Counted from the stretch's first letter, positions 15,401 through 23,535 are shown. The stretch: 64,000 bases of DNA from Tridacna crocea (GCA_943736015.1 OX031059.1:52091159-52155158); one strand, 5' to 3'. Notes: generated by a model from the letters alone, not told the origin. Numbers and translations are program-made.

Positions 15401-18400
15401 CAAATATCTAAGCTGTATGCCTTCTAGTTTCAGAGAAGAAGAATTTTGAAGTTTTCCTCCTTTGTTCATATGTTTCAAACTTGTGACCCCCGGGGTGGGG
15501 CCAGTTTTGACCCCAGGGGCATCATATATACAATCTTGGTAGAGGTCCACTAGGAGATGCTTCATACAAATATCGAAGCTCTGCGCCTTCTGGTTTCAGA
15601 GAAGATTTTTAAAGTTTTCCTTCTTTGTTCCTAAGTTTTAAACTTGTGACCCGCAGGGTGGAGCCAGTTTTGACCCCAGAGGCATCATATGAACAATATG
15701 GTCCTCTCAAAAATTCAGGTGAGCAAACCAGGGCCATCTTGGCCCTCTTGTTTAATATTTGATGCGAAATCTAAAAATAGCTTAAGAGGCTACATAACCT
15801 TTTAAGAGAATACCATCAAAAAGTTTTTTTTTGTATAATAAAATTACAAAAAAAAAATTGATGGTGTTCCCTTAACCTATTTACTCATTACCAAATGACA
15901 ATATTATAGACTTGTCAAATTGAAAGCATTTGCAAATGACAAAATAAAAGTGACTGAAAATTTGAAATTTGTTTTGTGAAAAGTAGAAAACATTGTGGGA
16001 AAAGAAAATGTTGGTTACGTGCATTTTCTGCTTTTCCCACAATGCTTTCTATAGGCTTCTTTCTAAGGGGTGTCAACAGTAGGGATTGTGTGTTAATAGG
16101 TTAAGGGAACACCATCAAATATTTTTTATTATTCTTAATTATTGATGATTTGTATTGTATTTTCTTAGAAATTTCAGTAATACATATATATCTTAATTTG
16201 GCGAGATGTGAAAAATCTAAATACCCACCTTTAATAGAACTACAGTATAAGCATTTATGAAGTAGTATACCTGTTCCTTGTAAATCTATATACCCACCTT
16301 TAATAGATACATAAGCATTTATTAAGTAGTATACCTGTTCCTTGTCAGATTATGACTTCTTACAGAAAGAGACTTTCTGAGAAGTAGGGTTTAAAGTCTA
16401 TGGGGAGAAAATAAATTTTATTTACTGAAAAAAAAATCATTGTAGCAGAGCAAAACTTTTTCTTCGTCCATCTTGGCCTTGTAACAGCCATTTGCTCCCT
16501 ATAACGACTTATTGTTTTAGTGATCATAATTTCCTCACTGGGTCTTTAGTCAGTACTTTCAGTGCTTCTAAATGGCTGGTATTAACCCTTTGGCAGTTAG
16601 TCCAACTCGATGGCCTTTTGCGTACAGTGTAGATCAAGAGCAGACTGCACGGAAACTGCAGTCTGCTCTTGAGTCTACAGTGTCTGATAAACGATAGTTT
16701 TGCCCCCAGAATACCTTTGTATTTGAAACATTTTTTATTTTTTAATACTATTGACTTGAAAGTTGTATTTTCACCTCTTAATAGAATAACGGTATAATTG
16801 AGTTGCACTAAACTTGGTTTCTTTATCAAGCTAACAACACAACAAAAATGTGTTTTCAACACATGAAAAATGTAGTCTTGTCCAAATTCAAGGCATTTGA
16901 AGACAACTATTAAATCAGCCTCAAATGCTAAAATTTCTTTTTGACAGGAAAAAAAGAAATCATTGTGGTGAAAGGAGAAAATTCTGGCTACTAGCAATTT
17001 CTCTTTTTCAACAATGTTTTCAGAAGGTCTTCAAAGTGTTGTCATTTTGTGATAAAGAGTTAATTCTTTACAAAATAGTTCCATTTTTCAATGACTCTTT
17101 GATAAAAGACTTAGAAACATCCCTACAATATCTATCGTTTCTCTTTCTGATATGAATTCCATCAGATGTACATGTACCATGTTTGTCATTTGAAAATGCT
17201 CAGTTTTGTCCAGGCCAAATTTTTGTTGTTTGGTAAAGATTTTAGAAGATCAAAACAGAGAAGAATTTTTTCCAAGATTCAATGAGGTCTGCTGTGCCTA
17301 ATATTCTGCAGCATGACAATAAACCCAGACAAATGTCCCTCAAAACCTTTTCATAAATTTTAGATACAAGAATAATAATACCTCGTTCAATTTTCAACTT
17401 CTTTGTAGGAGGTTCCTCATCAGAAGAATCTTCAAGGAAAAACCTGCAAGAATCACAATAACACTCATTTGGTTTTCGAAAAAAAAAAACTTAATGATGA
17501 AGGCTACATGAGTAAGGTATGGTATGATAGTGTTTAAGCTTTTACCACAAAATCCTTAAGTCTTAACTCATTACCAAACAACAATATTTTAGGCTTGGCC
17601 AAATTGAAAGCATTTGCAGACAACAAAAAAATAGTGACTGAAAATTTTGAATTGTTCTGTGAAGGGTAGAAAACATTGTGGGAAAAGGAGAAAATGCTGG
17701 TTACCAGCATTTTCTCCTTTTCTCACGATGTTTTCAAAAGGCTTCTCTCTCAGGGTCGTCAAAAGTAGGGATTATGTGGTAATGGGTTAATGACCCTAAG
17801 TAAGAAGCCTTTTTGAAAACATCATGGGGAAAAGGAGAAAAACTGCTACACAGCATTTTCTCTTTTTTCCACAATGTTTTCTAACCTTTCAAAGAAAGAT
17901 CTTGAATTATGGCGACACTGAATATATTGGCAGCAGATGCTTTCAATTTGGTCCAGTTAAAGGTTTTTTCGTTTTGTAAAGAGTTAAAGGCAACAACTTC
18001 ATATTTCCTCATTATGAATTTATTTTCATTATAATTAAGTGTTCCACATTGGTATATTATCACCGTACAATAAAAACACATCACAGACTATCCAGACTTG
18101 TCTATAGACACTTACTACCTATATCAATACCAAATGCTTACAAAATTTGGGAAACTTCAAATTACAGGAAAAAATAATGTACACTGTAGAAAAAAAAAAT
18201 TGGAATGAAAAGTGGAACTGAGGATTAGTAACAGTTAGTGGTGTGCCTATGATTGACTATAGTCAAAAGTCAGTTGATTTTGGGTTCCGATTCCGATAGA
18301 GAAATCCTGGAATCGATTGTAGTTGGTTCCTGAACTTGCTTAGTGCCTAAACTTGAATTTTGATTTTTAGTGCTTGGGTTTGTGATTATCAATATCATGA

Positions 18401-20310
18401 TCTTGGATTAAACATAGTGGATAACAATCAGGAAAATTGGCCATAAAAATGAGAAAGTAATCTTTGTCCATGGATGTCCTGACAAAACCTGACAACTCCG
18501 CAAGCTGCTCATTTAATCCCTGAGCCAGGTTTCTAAAACTTGTAAATTTGAAATGACCTGTCTTTGACAATGAAAAATATCTGCCTAAATGTCAATTTGA
18601 CATATGAAATTATCTTGTGGCGCTTCATTTAACCTAGCTTGCACGCATCAAGCAGAAATATGAATCAGTATAAAACAGTCCTACTAAAATACACATTGTC
18701 AGCAAATGCTTTTACACTGGAAAAGTCAGAAATTTAATCATCTGAAAAAGGATTCACCATATACTACACATTTGGCCCCTTTCCCTTCCATCCAACTTTC
18801 AATGATCCAGAGGAGGAAGCCTTTTCAAAATATTGTGGTAGTAGAAGAATTTTCCCCTTTTTCAGTAGTGTTTTCTAACTGTTTAAATCTAAATGTAAAT
18901 TACCAGTCTATTCTGTTGTGTGTTAACCCTTTATTCCATAGATACTCATTTTGACATATTAACAACAGATAGGTTTTGTAAACATTTTCTCCTTTTTCCA
19001 CGATGTTTCCCACTCAATCAGATATTTGTATCGTCATTTGTCCATAATTTTGACATCATACCTTTATTTGGTGCTGAAGTGGAAAAGCCTCAAACTGGCA
19101 TATTAGGTAAAGGGTTAATTATCAGTCACTTCTATTTTGTTGCCTGCAAAAGCTTTCAATCTTGACATTTCTGAAATTTTGTTTTCTACTAAAGGATTAA
19201 CCTTTTACCAAACAATCCTGGCTTTTGACAACTCTGAAGATGTCAAAAAAGGTGAAAATCTTGGTAACCAGCATTTCCTCCTTGAAACACAGTTTTCTGC
19301 TATATGAAAGGCAGAAGTCATCTCTTGAGCTACTTGTTATTGATGTTGTCTTCTGCAAATGCTTTCAAATTCATTGAGTCCATTTTTTTTTTTTTTGGAT
19401 AAAGTCATGATTTCCAATCCTTACTACTAGTCCCTTCCACTATTTTAACACCATCTGAGTCTTTTTTAAAAAGATTACTTTTCTACTTTATCAAAACTGA
19501 AAACCTAACATGGATACATACTCTTCTTTTGAGGATTTTTTCTTTCTTTTCCACCTTCCACAGTATGACTTGGTCGAAGTCTCATGAAAAATGAAAACAA
19601 AATACACCTGTTATTTCAAATATACTGGAAACCCAAACAGTCAAGTAATTTTAGAAATGAGTCAGTTGTACTTAGTCCTAGGCTACTGTCAAAGTGCTTG
19701 GCACTATTTTAGATTCTTTTGCAGACAGTCTTTATCAAGATCAGACTGATTCAAAATGCATTCTGATCTTGTGTGCTTACTGTCTTATATTTCTTTATCT
19801 TTATCAATAAGCAATGTTATTTTGTAACCCCCTTTAGAGGCTGGGCAAAATAGCCGACCACCTATGCACGTCGATGGAAAACAGAGGGTAACATTAAACT
19901 AACAGTACTGTACTGCCTATTTTTAAACATTATTATTTTCCATATATAGACTATCAGTTATGGAAAACCGCTATAGTACCTTCTTAGAAAAGCAGATAAT
20001 CTACAATGTCACAGAAGTTGAAAGAAAACCTGCCAGACAGAAAGAAAACTACCAAATCAACAAAGCCTCAGCAGATCATCGCTGAGCCTGATGCACTTCT
20101 AAATCATAGGTAAATGCATGTACAGAAGTAAATTTATGTTTGTTGAATATTCAACGGAAACTTTTATCCTTGCACCGCGATGTTATCACTAAAATGACAA
20201 TCACCGTCATAGAGAATACAATGATGGAGAATAAACTTAAAAATTAGATGAATAATCAGGTAAAATATATATTCATATGAAAGCGTTTTTCTTTCATTGC
20301 TTACCGCCAT
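380..20310 (-). CDS. Double-CARD protein gene (9 exons, 3' end off window)
   Basis: Exons 20310-20305, 19580-19522, 17443-17382, 12858-12631, 11281-11229, 9617-9311, 4783-4460, 2495-2415 and 492-380 all have AG/GT borders, and their phases agree end to end (1233 nt, 411 codons, still open). Residues 1-43 are basic and acidic by turns: KRKKK at 13-17, an acidic CK2-like stretch EDSSDEE at 26-32, then PPTKKLKIER, which looks like nuclear localisation signals. Residues about 44-136 are a low-complexity S/T/P linker. CARD1 is about 147-235 and CARD2 about 252-338; both show the amphipathic six-helix spacing, e.g. LADYLHESGI and IIDDLVTLRMLTLDEHDEIL. CARDs make homotypic contacts in apoptosis, inflammasome and innate immune signalling. 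Beyond residue 347 is a charged tail I do not recognise. No known orthologue is assigned; the nuclear role is inference. Confidence 0.8.
540..1265. repeat. Degenerate ~140-bp tandem array
   Basis: The phrase TGACCCATTTTCAA recurs near 565, 831, 979, 1106 and 1251, each with GTGGCCTCTAGA and TTTCATAAGTATT-like blocks between. Units differ greatly, so the array is old. It lies in the intron between CARD exons 8 and 9. Confidence 0.6.
1268..1390 (-). repeat. SINE family A, 3' fragment
   Basis: TGGTTGTATTGGGGTTTAAT through TTTCCTGGCTTTCTCATACC matches the distal part of the full copies at 38341 and 50620. The tRNA-like head is absent. Confidence 0.6.
1960..2200. repeat. Interspersed repeat with TTTTAAGGGAATAC motif
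   Basis: GAAATCTAAAAATGGCTAAAGAGG continues through the TTAAGGGAATAC block to AAATACCCACCTTTAA. The same string of blocks recurs at 15756-16250, where a hairpin MITE splits it. Confidence 0.5.
2415..2495 (-). CDS. CARD gene exon 8
   Basis: The acceptor is gttttgcag and the donor GTAAAG; phase 1-1, 27 codons, encoding DEIEPNKPKVKIEAKVNLAP then PRMGTVK. Lys/Glu/Pro-rich with no domain recognised. Confidence 0.75.
2711..4375. mobile_element. CAGGG...CCCTG-ended element (hAT-like ends)
   Basis: The left end CAGGGTTCCGGAAA and right end TTTTCCGGAGCCCTG are inverted, followed inwards by matching GAATCGGTCC/GGACCGG motifs. CAGGG ends are common in hAT elements, but the expected 8-bp target duplication is not seen. 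The interior holds poly-A and poly-C runs (about 2768-2786 and 2900-2911) and a dispersed repeat (3320-3800), with no transposase frame. Confidence 0.35.
3320..3800 (+). repeat. Dispersed repeat, inverted copy at 18240-18680
   Basis: Blocks such as CTACAATCTATTCCAGGATT and ATGGACAAAGATTTGCTTCTC recur in reverse at 18240-18680. A 30-bp stretch (TTTTTGCCAGATGCACGCAA) is also directly duplicated at about 3342 and 3380. Confidence 0.55.
4460..4783 (-). CDS. CARD gene exon 7 (CARD 2)
   Basis: The acceptor is tatttcag and the donor GTACGA; symmetric phase 1-1, 108 codons. It encodes a textbook CARD: LRLLEKEIEDNL, IIDDLVTLRMLTLDEHDEIL, PRSKRVQLLIHFVLKDME and FPKFYDSVKKEYPDLGKKL. A one-domain, phase-symmetric exon is what exon shuffling would use. 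Confidence 0.9.
4853..4963. repeat. Hairpin of ~110 bp next to CARD exon 7
   Basis: TCGAAATTTATTTCAT and ATGAAATAAATTTCGA flank the centre ACACCATCGGTAAATATTAC, so the segment folds into one long hairpin. It starts about 70 bp upstream of the exon 7 acceptor. Confidence 0.65.
4964..5300. other. Intronic sequence with a CRE palindrome
   Basis: ATATGACGTCATAT at 5101-5114 is a perfect CRE-type palindrome. A second match to the TTTATTTCATGC and GATCGAAA blocks suggests this is the body of the element whose end forms the 4853 hairpin. Confidence 0.3.
5334..5563 (-). mobile_element. TTAA-flanked hairpin MITE, copy 1
   Basis: This family has about 20 copies here, each about 225-230 bp. One end is TTAACCCATTACCACACAAT, the other the inverse of TTAACTCATTACCAAACGAC; both carry TTAA. 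A central 66-70 bp palindrome of the type GAAAACATTGTGGG...AATGCTGGTTACCAGCATT is followed by a one-sided tail (TTTGTCATCTGCAAATGC...). TTAA duplications and a CCC-type terminus are hallmarks of piggyBac, so a non-autonomous piggyBac-type element is inferred; it encodes nothing. Confidence 0.75.
5687..5917 (+). mobile_element. Hairpin MITE, copy 2
   Basis: Full length, TTAA at both ends, intact AATGCTGGTAACCAGCATT centre. It lies 124 bp from copy 1 in the opposite orientation. Confidence 0.75.
6170..6307 (+). mobile_element. Hairpin MITE, truncated copy
   Basis: Only the right half of the palindrome and the tail remain (CTCCTTTTCCAACAACG through TTTGGTAAAGAGTTAA). Confidence 0.6.
6430..6505 (+). 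repeat. tRNA-like SINE head
   Basis: TATAGCTCAGTGGTTAGCAT (A box) and GGGTTTGGTACCC (B-box-like) are spaced as in a tRNA, but the acceptor stem does not close, so this is a SINE promoter or tRNA pseudogene. Confidence 0.5.
6679..8035. repeat. Bivalve-type repeat with internal ~165-bp units
   Basis: It begins AACAAGAGGACCACTGGCCC...GCTCACCT and ends with GTGCTAAGGTGAGCT. Inside, GAGGTCCACT...GATGCTACATACCAAATATC recurs near 7003 and 7170, with related blocks at 7722. A region at 7340-7700 interrupts it and shares CGGGTAAACTC with 4130. Confidence 0.5.
8090..9010. repeat. Degenerate ~135-bp tandem repeat
   Basis: AAACAAGAAATGGC with GCAAGTTTCATG and TTTTTCAAAATCAATAGGG recurs at about 8240, 8380, 8490, 8600 and 8700, ending in an AGGTGAACT-type terminus. 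Short ORFs over it are by-products. Confidence 0.5.
9311..9617 (-). CDS. CARD gene exon 6 (CARD 1)
   Basis: The acceptor is ccccccag and the donor GTATGG; phase 0 in, 1 out. The exon holds a complete CARD-like domain: DRVIDFLHENF, MDPDGLADYLHESGI, LTVEKIGEEKHRLSRCDILI and a C-terminal basic helix. Hydrophobic spacing matches RAIDD/APAF1-type CARDs. Confidence 0.85.
9718..9830. repeat. SINE family B fragment
   Basis: GTGTTTTACGCCACTTTCAA starts a block shared with 26735, 30622, 47640 and 49238. Confidence 0.5.
9842..10067 (+). mobile_element. Hairpin MITE, copy 3
   Basis: Full length with TTAA at both ends; palindrome nearly perfect. Confidence 0.75.
10068..11220. other. CARD intron 5 sequence, nothing recognised
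   Basis: AT-rich with short homopolymers; no exon, hairpin or repeat family seen. Two 66-codon ORFs on opposite strands at 10595-10826 are mutual shadows. Confidence 0.4.
11229..11281 (-). CDS. CARD gene exon 5
   Basis: This 53-bp exon runs from tttttcag to GTAACT, phase 1 in and 0 out, and encodes IDCCDTGAQTGTDVDRE. Only about 13 intronic bases separate its acceptor from a hairpin MITE (11295-11517), so the branch point probably lies in the MITE. Confidence 0.75.
11295..11517 (+). mobile_element. Hairpin MITE, copy 4 (beside CARD exon 5 acceptor)
   Basis: Its TTAACCATTACCA terminus lies about 13 bp upstream (in gene direction) of the exon 5 acceptor. Confidence 0.7.
11990..12500. repeat. 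Degenerate repeat with GACCTTGACCTATAA blocks
   Basis: GCTGTGACCTTGA followed by a C/TCTA block and AAAGTTACAGGCTGGAC-type motifs occurs at 12130-12210 and 12380-12450. No ORF is conserved between the units. Confidence 0.4.
12631..12858 (-). CDS. CARD gene exon 4 (S/T/P linker)
   Basis: The acceptor is tcttacag and the donor GTGAGT; phase 1 in and out (76 codons). The peptide is rich in Ser, Pro, Thr and Lys (SPPSVSVSKSLCDLQSPDSA) with no recognisable fold, typical of a disordered linker between a nuclear-type N-terminus and CARDs. Confidence 0.8.
13028..13290. mobile_element. GC-rich foldback element, copy 1
   Basis: The terminal inverted repeat is TGGAGTGCAACACGCGAAAA. Each arm then carries a GGATTAGCCTG...CAGGCTAATCC-type palindrome, so the element is a hairpin of hairpins. 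Other copies are at 36857 and 63105. CpG-rich against an AT-rich background; no ORF. Confidence 0.7.
13532..15754. repeat. Large interspersed repeat with GGCCAAAATGGCC ends
   Basis: The left end ACAAGAGGGCCAAAATGGCC is inverted as GGGCCATCTTGGCCCTCTTG at 15736-15755. Related starts occur inside at 13612 and 14932. It carries GGTCACC...CATTTCTGTGAAATTATTTC blocks and the tandem array listed next. It lies in the intron between exons 3 and 4. Confidence 0.6.
15000..15720. repeat. Tandem array of ~167-bp units
   Basis: CCACTAGGAGATGCTACATA recurs with small changes near 15052, 15218, 15385 and 15550, each followed by GTTTCAGAGAAGAAGAATTT and TTGACCCCAGGG blocks. About four and a half units. Confidence 0.7.
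15756..16330. repeat. TTAAGGG-type repeat split by a MITE
   Basis: The left part (to about 15875) and right part (from 16105) match the continuous copy at 1960-2200. The segment AAATACCCACCTTTAATAGA is then duplicated at about 16220 and 16290. Confidence 0.5.
15880..16104 (-). mobile_element. Hairpin MITE, copy 5 (nested)
   Basis: It lies inside the repeat at 15756-16330. The palindrome is partly decayed (GAAAATGTTGGTTACGTGCA). Confidence 0.65.
16582..16790. mobile_element. Second hairpin family (AGATCA...TGATCT), copy 1
   Basis: It starts TTAACCCTTTGGCAG and has a central hairpin GAGCAGACTGCACGG/CTGCAGTCTGCTC. The family ends in TTAA-type sites; related copies are at 19675, 22585, 36262, 38035 and 58452. 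Confidence 0.5.
16850..17063 (-). mobile_element. Hairpin MITE, diverged copy
   Basis: The centre AATTCTGGCTACTAGCAATT and tail TTGTGATAAAGAGTTAA are recognisable; the left end is unclear. A 157-codon minus ORF across it is an accident of repeats. Confidence 0.5.
17382..17443 (-). CDS. CARD gene exon 3 (acidic patch and NLS-like motif)
   Basis: The acceptor is cttgcag and the donor GTATTA; phase 2 in, phase 1 out. It encodes FFLEDSSDEE then PPTKKLKIER, an acidic serine patch directly before a classical monopartite nuclear-import-like motif. Confidence 0.75.
17533..17987 (+). mobile_element. Hairpin MITE, host copy split by another copy
   Basis: GCTTTTACCACAAAATCC resumes after the insert as GACCCTAAGTAAGAAGCC and runs to GTAAAGAGTTAA. 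Confidence 0.6.
17563..17790 (-). mobile_element. Hairpin MITE inserted in a copy of itself
   Basis: It is flanked by TTAA on both sides. Removing it with one TTAA rejoins the outer copy in the order expected from the family consensus. Confidence 0.7.
18240..18680 (-). repeat. Dispersed repeat, partner of 3320-3800
   Basis: This is the reverse-oriented copy. A 67-codon minus ORF (18570-18367) follows the repeat; the 3.5 kb copy has stops in the same place, so a decayed element ORF is possible but unproved. Confidence 0.5.
18690..19410. repeat. Cluster of decayed hairpin MITEs
   Basis: At least three diverged copies abut: AGGAGGAAGCCTTTTCAAAA at 18813, TCCTTTTTCCACGATGTTTC at about 18990, and TTAACCTTTTACCAAACAAT at 19198 with a TTGGTAACCAGCATTTCC centre. 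Poly-T at 19386. Confidence 0.5.
19522..19580 (-). CDS. CARD gene exon 2 (basic region)
   Basis: The acceptor follows a pyrimidine-rich tract ending catgag and the donor is GTATGT. It enters in phase 0 and leaves in phase 2, encoding TSTKSYCGRWKRKKKSSKE. An in-frame ATG overlapping the acceptor belongs to a different frame that hits a stop in exon 3, so it was not used as the start. Confidence 0.7.
19675..19830. mobile_element. Second hairpin family, copy 2
   Basis: AAGATCAGACTGATTCAAAA and GCATTCTGATCTTGTG form the hairpin; ends are degraded. Confidence 0.4.
20006..20109 (+). CDS. Possible short plus-strand exon inside CARD intron 1
   Basis: ATG at 20006 opens 34 codons (MSQKLKENLPDRKKTTKSTK...) ending at a good donor, CATAG|GTAAAT, phase 2. 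A second frame through the same bases starts upstream at MENRYSTFLEKQ and ends with a stop in the sequence ATCGCTGAG. Both peptides look plausible, so the true frame is undecided. It is antisense to CARD intron 1. No partner exon was found. Confidence 0.3.
20305..20310 (-). CDS. CARD gene exon 1 (start codon)
   Basis: The minus strand reads ATGGCG followed at once by a strong donor GTAAGC. Six coding bases leave phase 0, which is what exon 2 requires, giving MA-TSTKSYCGRW. A first exon this short is the least certain of the nine; an undetected exon further upstream is the alternative. Confidence 0.55.
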
Positions 20311-20329
20311 GTTTATATTTTTTGATGTA

Positions 20330-20337
20330 TTACGTCA
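20330..20337. promoter_or_regulatory. CRE-like half site upstream of the CARD gene start
   Basis: TTACGTCA on plus (TGACGTAA on minus) lies 20 bp upstream of the proposed ATG, between a T-rich tract and the start. CREB/ATF sites near start sites are common, but position is the only support. Confidence 0.25.
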
Positions 20338-20611
20338 CTGTCGGGATATTTTTTTTTTAACAAAAATAAGTGTCACATAAATGGTACGGAAGCGGACACC
20401 GGGCTAAGTCTAATTATTTTTTTAGATGAAAAAAGTAAGAGCCATGGATTTTTTTTCGTTTCTTCGATTATTTCGAACAAGGAGAAATACTAACGTCATG
20501 TCTATTTTTAGAATTGTGGGTTTTTCCAACTTTCGATAAGAATCGTTTGGCATGTGTTTACTTGTAGGTCTACATCTAGGAAGATATACATGTACACACA
20601 GAGGCTGCAGT

Positions 20612-20723
20612 ACCTTCAGTCTGAATGTGTCTGCTCCGGTGCTATTTTTGTTACTGGTCTTCGCATACAATGCGAAGATCATTAAAAAAAAACCTATCGG
20701 AACAGACACATTCAGACTGAAGG
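20612..20723. repeat. Hairpin ending ACCTTCAGTCTGAATGTGTC
   Basis: The arms ACCTTCAGTCTGAATGTGTC and its reverse complement enclose CTTCGCATACAATGCGAAG. It stands just outside the giant inverted repeat beginning at 20749. Confidence 0.6.
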
Positions 20724-21639
20724 TAAGGTTGCGGCTGACTACAATTTTAAATCAAAGGACTGATAGTCCTGAGAGTCGCCTGGAGGGAAATGGGTTAGAA
20801 GTTTTCACTCATTTTGTTCAAATCTATTAAAAGCATTCAAGATACAAAATAACTTAACCATAAGACAGTTTTGTATGCAAGCATATTTCTGAGTTGTCAT
20901 CCTGAAATTCAAAATATCCGTATTAAAATTTATATTTTAAAAAAATGTGTTGGAAATTAAAATTTAGGCACCAGGACCAGCTTTAAAAAGTTCAGTTTTT
21001 TACTCGTGCAGACAACAACCCTTTACAAATAAAGACCAGATTATCTTCTGGTATAGGATGATCTAGTGACATATTTTTAGACCAAAAATACCCTTTTGCA
21101 ACTCGCCCATATCTAATCTTACCAGTCTGACAAAGTTTCATGCCGTGTTAGACTTAACATAAATTTATGGATTCTAAAGTTATATTACGGTTTCGTCTGA
21201 TTTGACTTAGTGACAACCTTTAGGCTTTTTCTTTTAACTCCAGGTGAACTATATTCAGTTTTGTCACAAATATTATTGAGACAAACAGCCCGGCAGTTTC
21301 ATGATAATTGGACTGAAGTGTAGCCTTTGGAGCACAAACAAATATTTGACTCAGTAATCTACCTGTCCTTTGGAAATAATTTGTTTTTGTTATTATCCAG
21401 GTTGAGGATTTTACCAGCAATGGACTCTAAGAATGTGGCTGCTACAACTCAAGAAAATCTATAACCCAAAAGCATGATCATCAGCCTTTAATTTTTGTCT
21501 ACGTTTTATAACATCCCAGTGATTAATAGTGCTTCCACACCAATCGAAAATTGTCTACATATAATTATATTGCTTTGGTGTAAATTAAATTTCTACCATT
21601 TGCTTTATTACCCTTTACAAAAAACCCAGTCAGCAAAAT

Positions 21640-21960
21640 TTATGGGACCGATATGGGCCCCATGTGGGATTTTATATGGGTCCTAAATGGGCAGCCTAAA
21701 CTGAGCTGGTTTTTTGCAACAGGAATCCATGTGGGACCCACATGGGCAAACATATATGGGTCATACATGGGAACTGAACTATAAGGGTCCAATATGGGTA
21801 ATTTGTAGATACCCATACTGGACCCATATGGTTCCCAGATCTCTGTTATAAGGGCACTATATAGGAATCCTGTAGGTCCAATGTTACTACTTGGTCCCAT
21901 TTTAGTCCTGCTTTGCATAAAATTGGCTGGATACGGGAATCAAGTTGGTCCAGTTTTGGT
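21640..21960. repeat. Subterminal CCCATATGGG motif array, left
   Basis: TGGGACCCACATGGG, CCCATATGGTTCCC and similar near-palindromes recur about ten times. The matching right array is 28185-28320. Confidence 0.6.
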
Positions 21961-22584
21961 GTACTGTGTGTACTGGTTATCCATATGGTTTGGCAGAAAC
22001 ATCCTTGAACTTCACAGATAGAAAGTACACATAGCCAAGCACTCAAAGGTGCTTGCCTTTAGCAATTCATACATGAGTGAGGTAATATTCTGAAGTCCTT
22101 TGTCCACGAAGTAAGTTGGTTGACTTATATTAGCAGTGAAGACTAGAATGCATATCAACTTGCAGTAAAATCATCTAATATTTAGGTCAAACTAACCATA
22201 AACAACAGTAAAATAAGAAATAAATGTATTTTCAAGCCATCTCTTTATTTTGTTTCAGTATATTGCTTTCATTCAAAATGAAAATTGCAAAAGTGTAGAA
22301 AAAATATTGTAGTTAACATTCACAGATATATAAAACAAAACAATTGTGTTACTGCTTTGAAATAACATAATTATAGTATGATGTATCTTTAACCAGCAAG
22401 GAGTCTTATCTAATAAATGCAAAAAAAAAAGAAAAATACAAAATGTTGTCAAAAGTCAAAGCATCCGCAGGTAATAACAATTTAGTTTAACTCAAAAGGT
22501 GTGATTTTCTTTCAGAGAAAATTTTGGTTATCAGCACTGTATTTGTTTCCCAAGTGTATTCAGAAGCCAACTTCCTATGGGTCA

Positions 22585-22795
22585 TTAATCCTTAGACTGC
22601 TAAGCTCATCTCAAGTACCTTTTGCAGACAGGGTAGATCAAGATCAGACTGCAGAAAATGTGCACTCTGATCTTGGATGCACACTGTCCATAAAACGATA
22701 TTTCCCCTAAAAGATCACTGAAATTAACAAACAAAATTTGGAACTTACTGTTGGCTTGAAAGTTTCATTTCAGTTATTAGCATGTTAAGGGTTAA
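22585..22795. mobile_element. Second hairpin family, copy 3
   Basis: Bounded by TTAATCCTTAGACTGCTAAG and GTTAAGGGTTAA, with hairpin GATCAAGATCAGACTGCAGA/TGCACTCTGATCTTG. Confidence 0.6.
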
Positions 22796-22869
22796 AACAT
22801 GTGACTTTACAATGTAAGGGTAAATGTTTATATTCACTGTCGTTTACACAGATCAGGAATTATCATTAA

Positions 22870-23028
22870 TCAATCAAGGTCCTCATTTGCAGGATTTTTA
22901 GGCAACACTGTCCTAAAGATCTCTCTTTTCTGCCAACGATCTCTGTGTTGAGCACAGTGAGTACTCCACTTTCTACTGTAAGTCATAGCTTGCAGAGTGT
23001 CGTGTTTAAGGCTTCTTACAAAGTCATC
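22870..23028 (-). CDS. Possible terminal coding exon, unknown gene
   Basis: The acceptor taatttacag opens phase 0 and gives 52 codons to a TGA: DDFVRSLKHDTLQAMTYSRK, WSTHCAQHRDRWQKREIFRT, VLPKNPANEDLD. Composition is protein-like. No family recognised. It sits inside the 6.7 kb insertion, so it may be a captured or decayed exon. Confidence 0.4.
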   Translation of the reverse strand, partial: DDFVRSLKHDTLQAMTYSRKWSTHCAQHRDRWQKREIFRTVLPKNPANEDLD

Positions 23029-23079
23029 CTGTAAATTAACAAAATGCAGTTTTAATGATCCATTAGCTGTTTTCAGCAA

Positions 23080-23535
23080 TATTGCAGTAATATCCCAACA
23101 AAACTTTGGACTTAGCCATACTGAAAGCATTTCTAGACGACAAAATAAGCAGGAATTAAAAATTGGAATTTGTTTTCGGAAGGGTTGAACACATTGTGCA
23201 AAAGAAGAAAATACTGGTTACCAGTGTTTTCTTCTTTTCCAACAATTTTTTCAAAAGCTTTCTTTGTTGCGGTTGTAAACTCTTTACCAAACAACAAAAT
23301 TTAAGAATGGTCCAAATTCAAAGCACTTGCAGATGACAAAATAAACCTTAGCTCGAATTTTGAAATTTGTTTCCAGCAGGGAAGAAACATTTGTGGAAAA
23401 AGGAGAAAATGCTGGTAACCAGCGTTTTATCCTTTTCCCACAATGTTTTCAAAAGGCTTCTATCTCAGGATCATAAAAACCAGGGATTGTTTGGTAAAGG
23501 GTTAAAACTTGGTAATGTGTGGTAAAGGGTTAAAC
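23080..23535 (-). mobile_element. Hairpin MITE, host copy split by 23275-23505
   Basis: The outer arms GAAGAAAATACTGGTTACCA and TGTGTGGTAAAGGGTTAA belong to one copy; the second copy is inside. Confidence 0.6.
23275..23505 (-). mobile_element. Hairpin MITE, nested copy
   Basis: Ends AAACTCTTTACCAAACAA and TTTGGTAAAGGGTTAA; palindrome AATGCTGGTAACCAGCGTT. Confidence 0.65.

Noticed and set aside
16524..16997. 157-codon minus-strand ORF
   Set aside because: It spans a second-family hairpin and a decayed MITE and has no domain or splice support.
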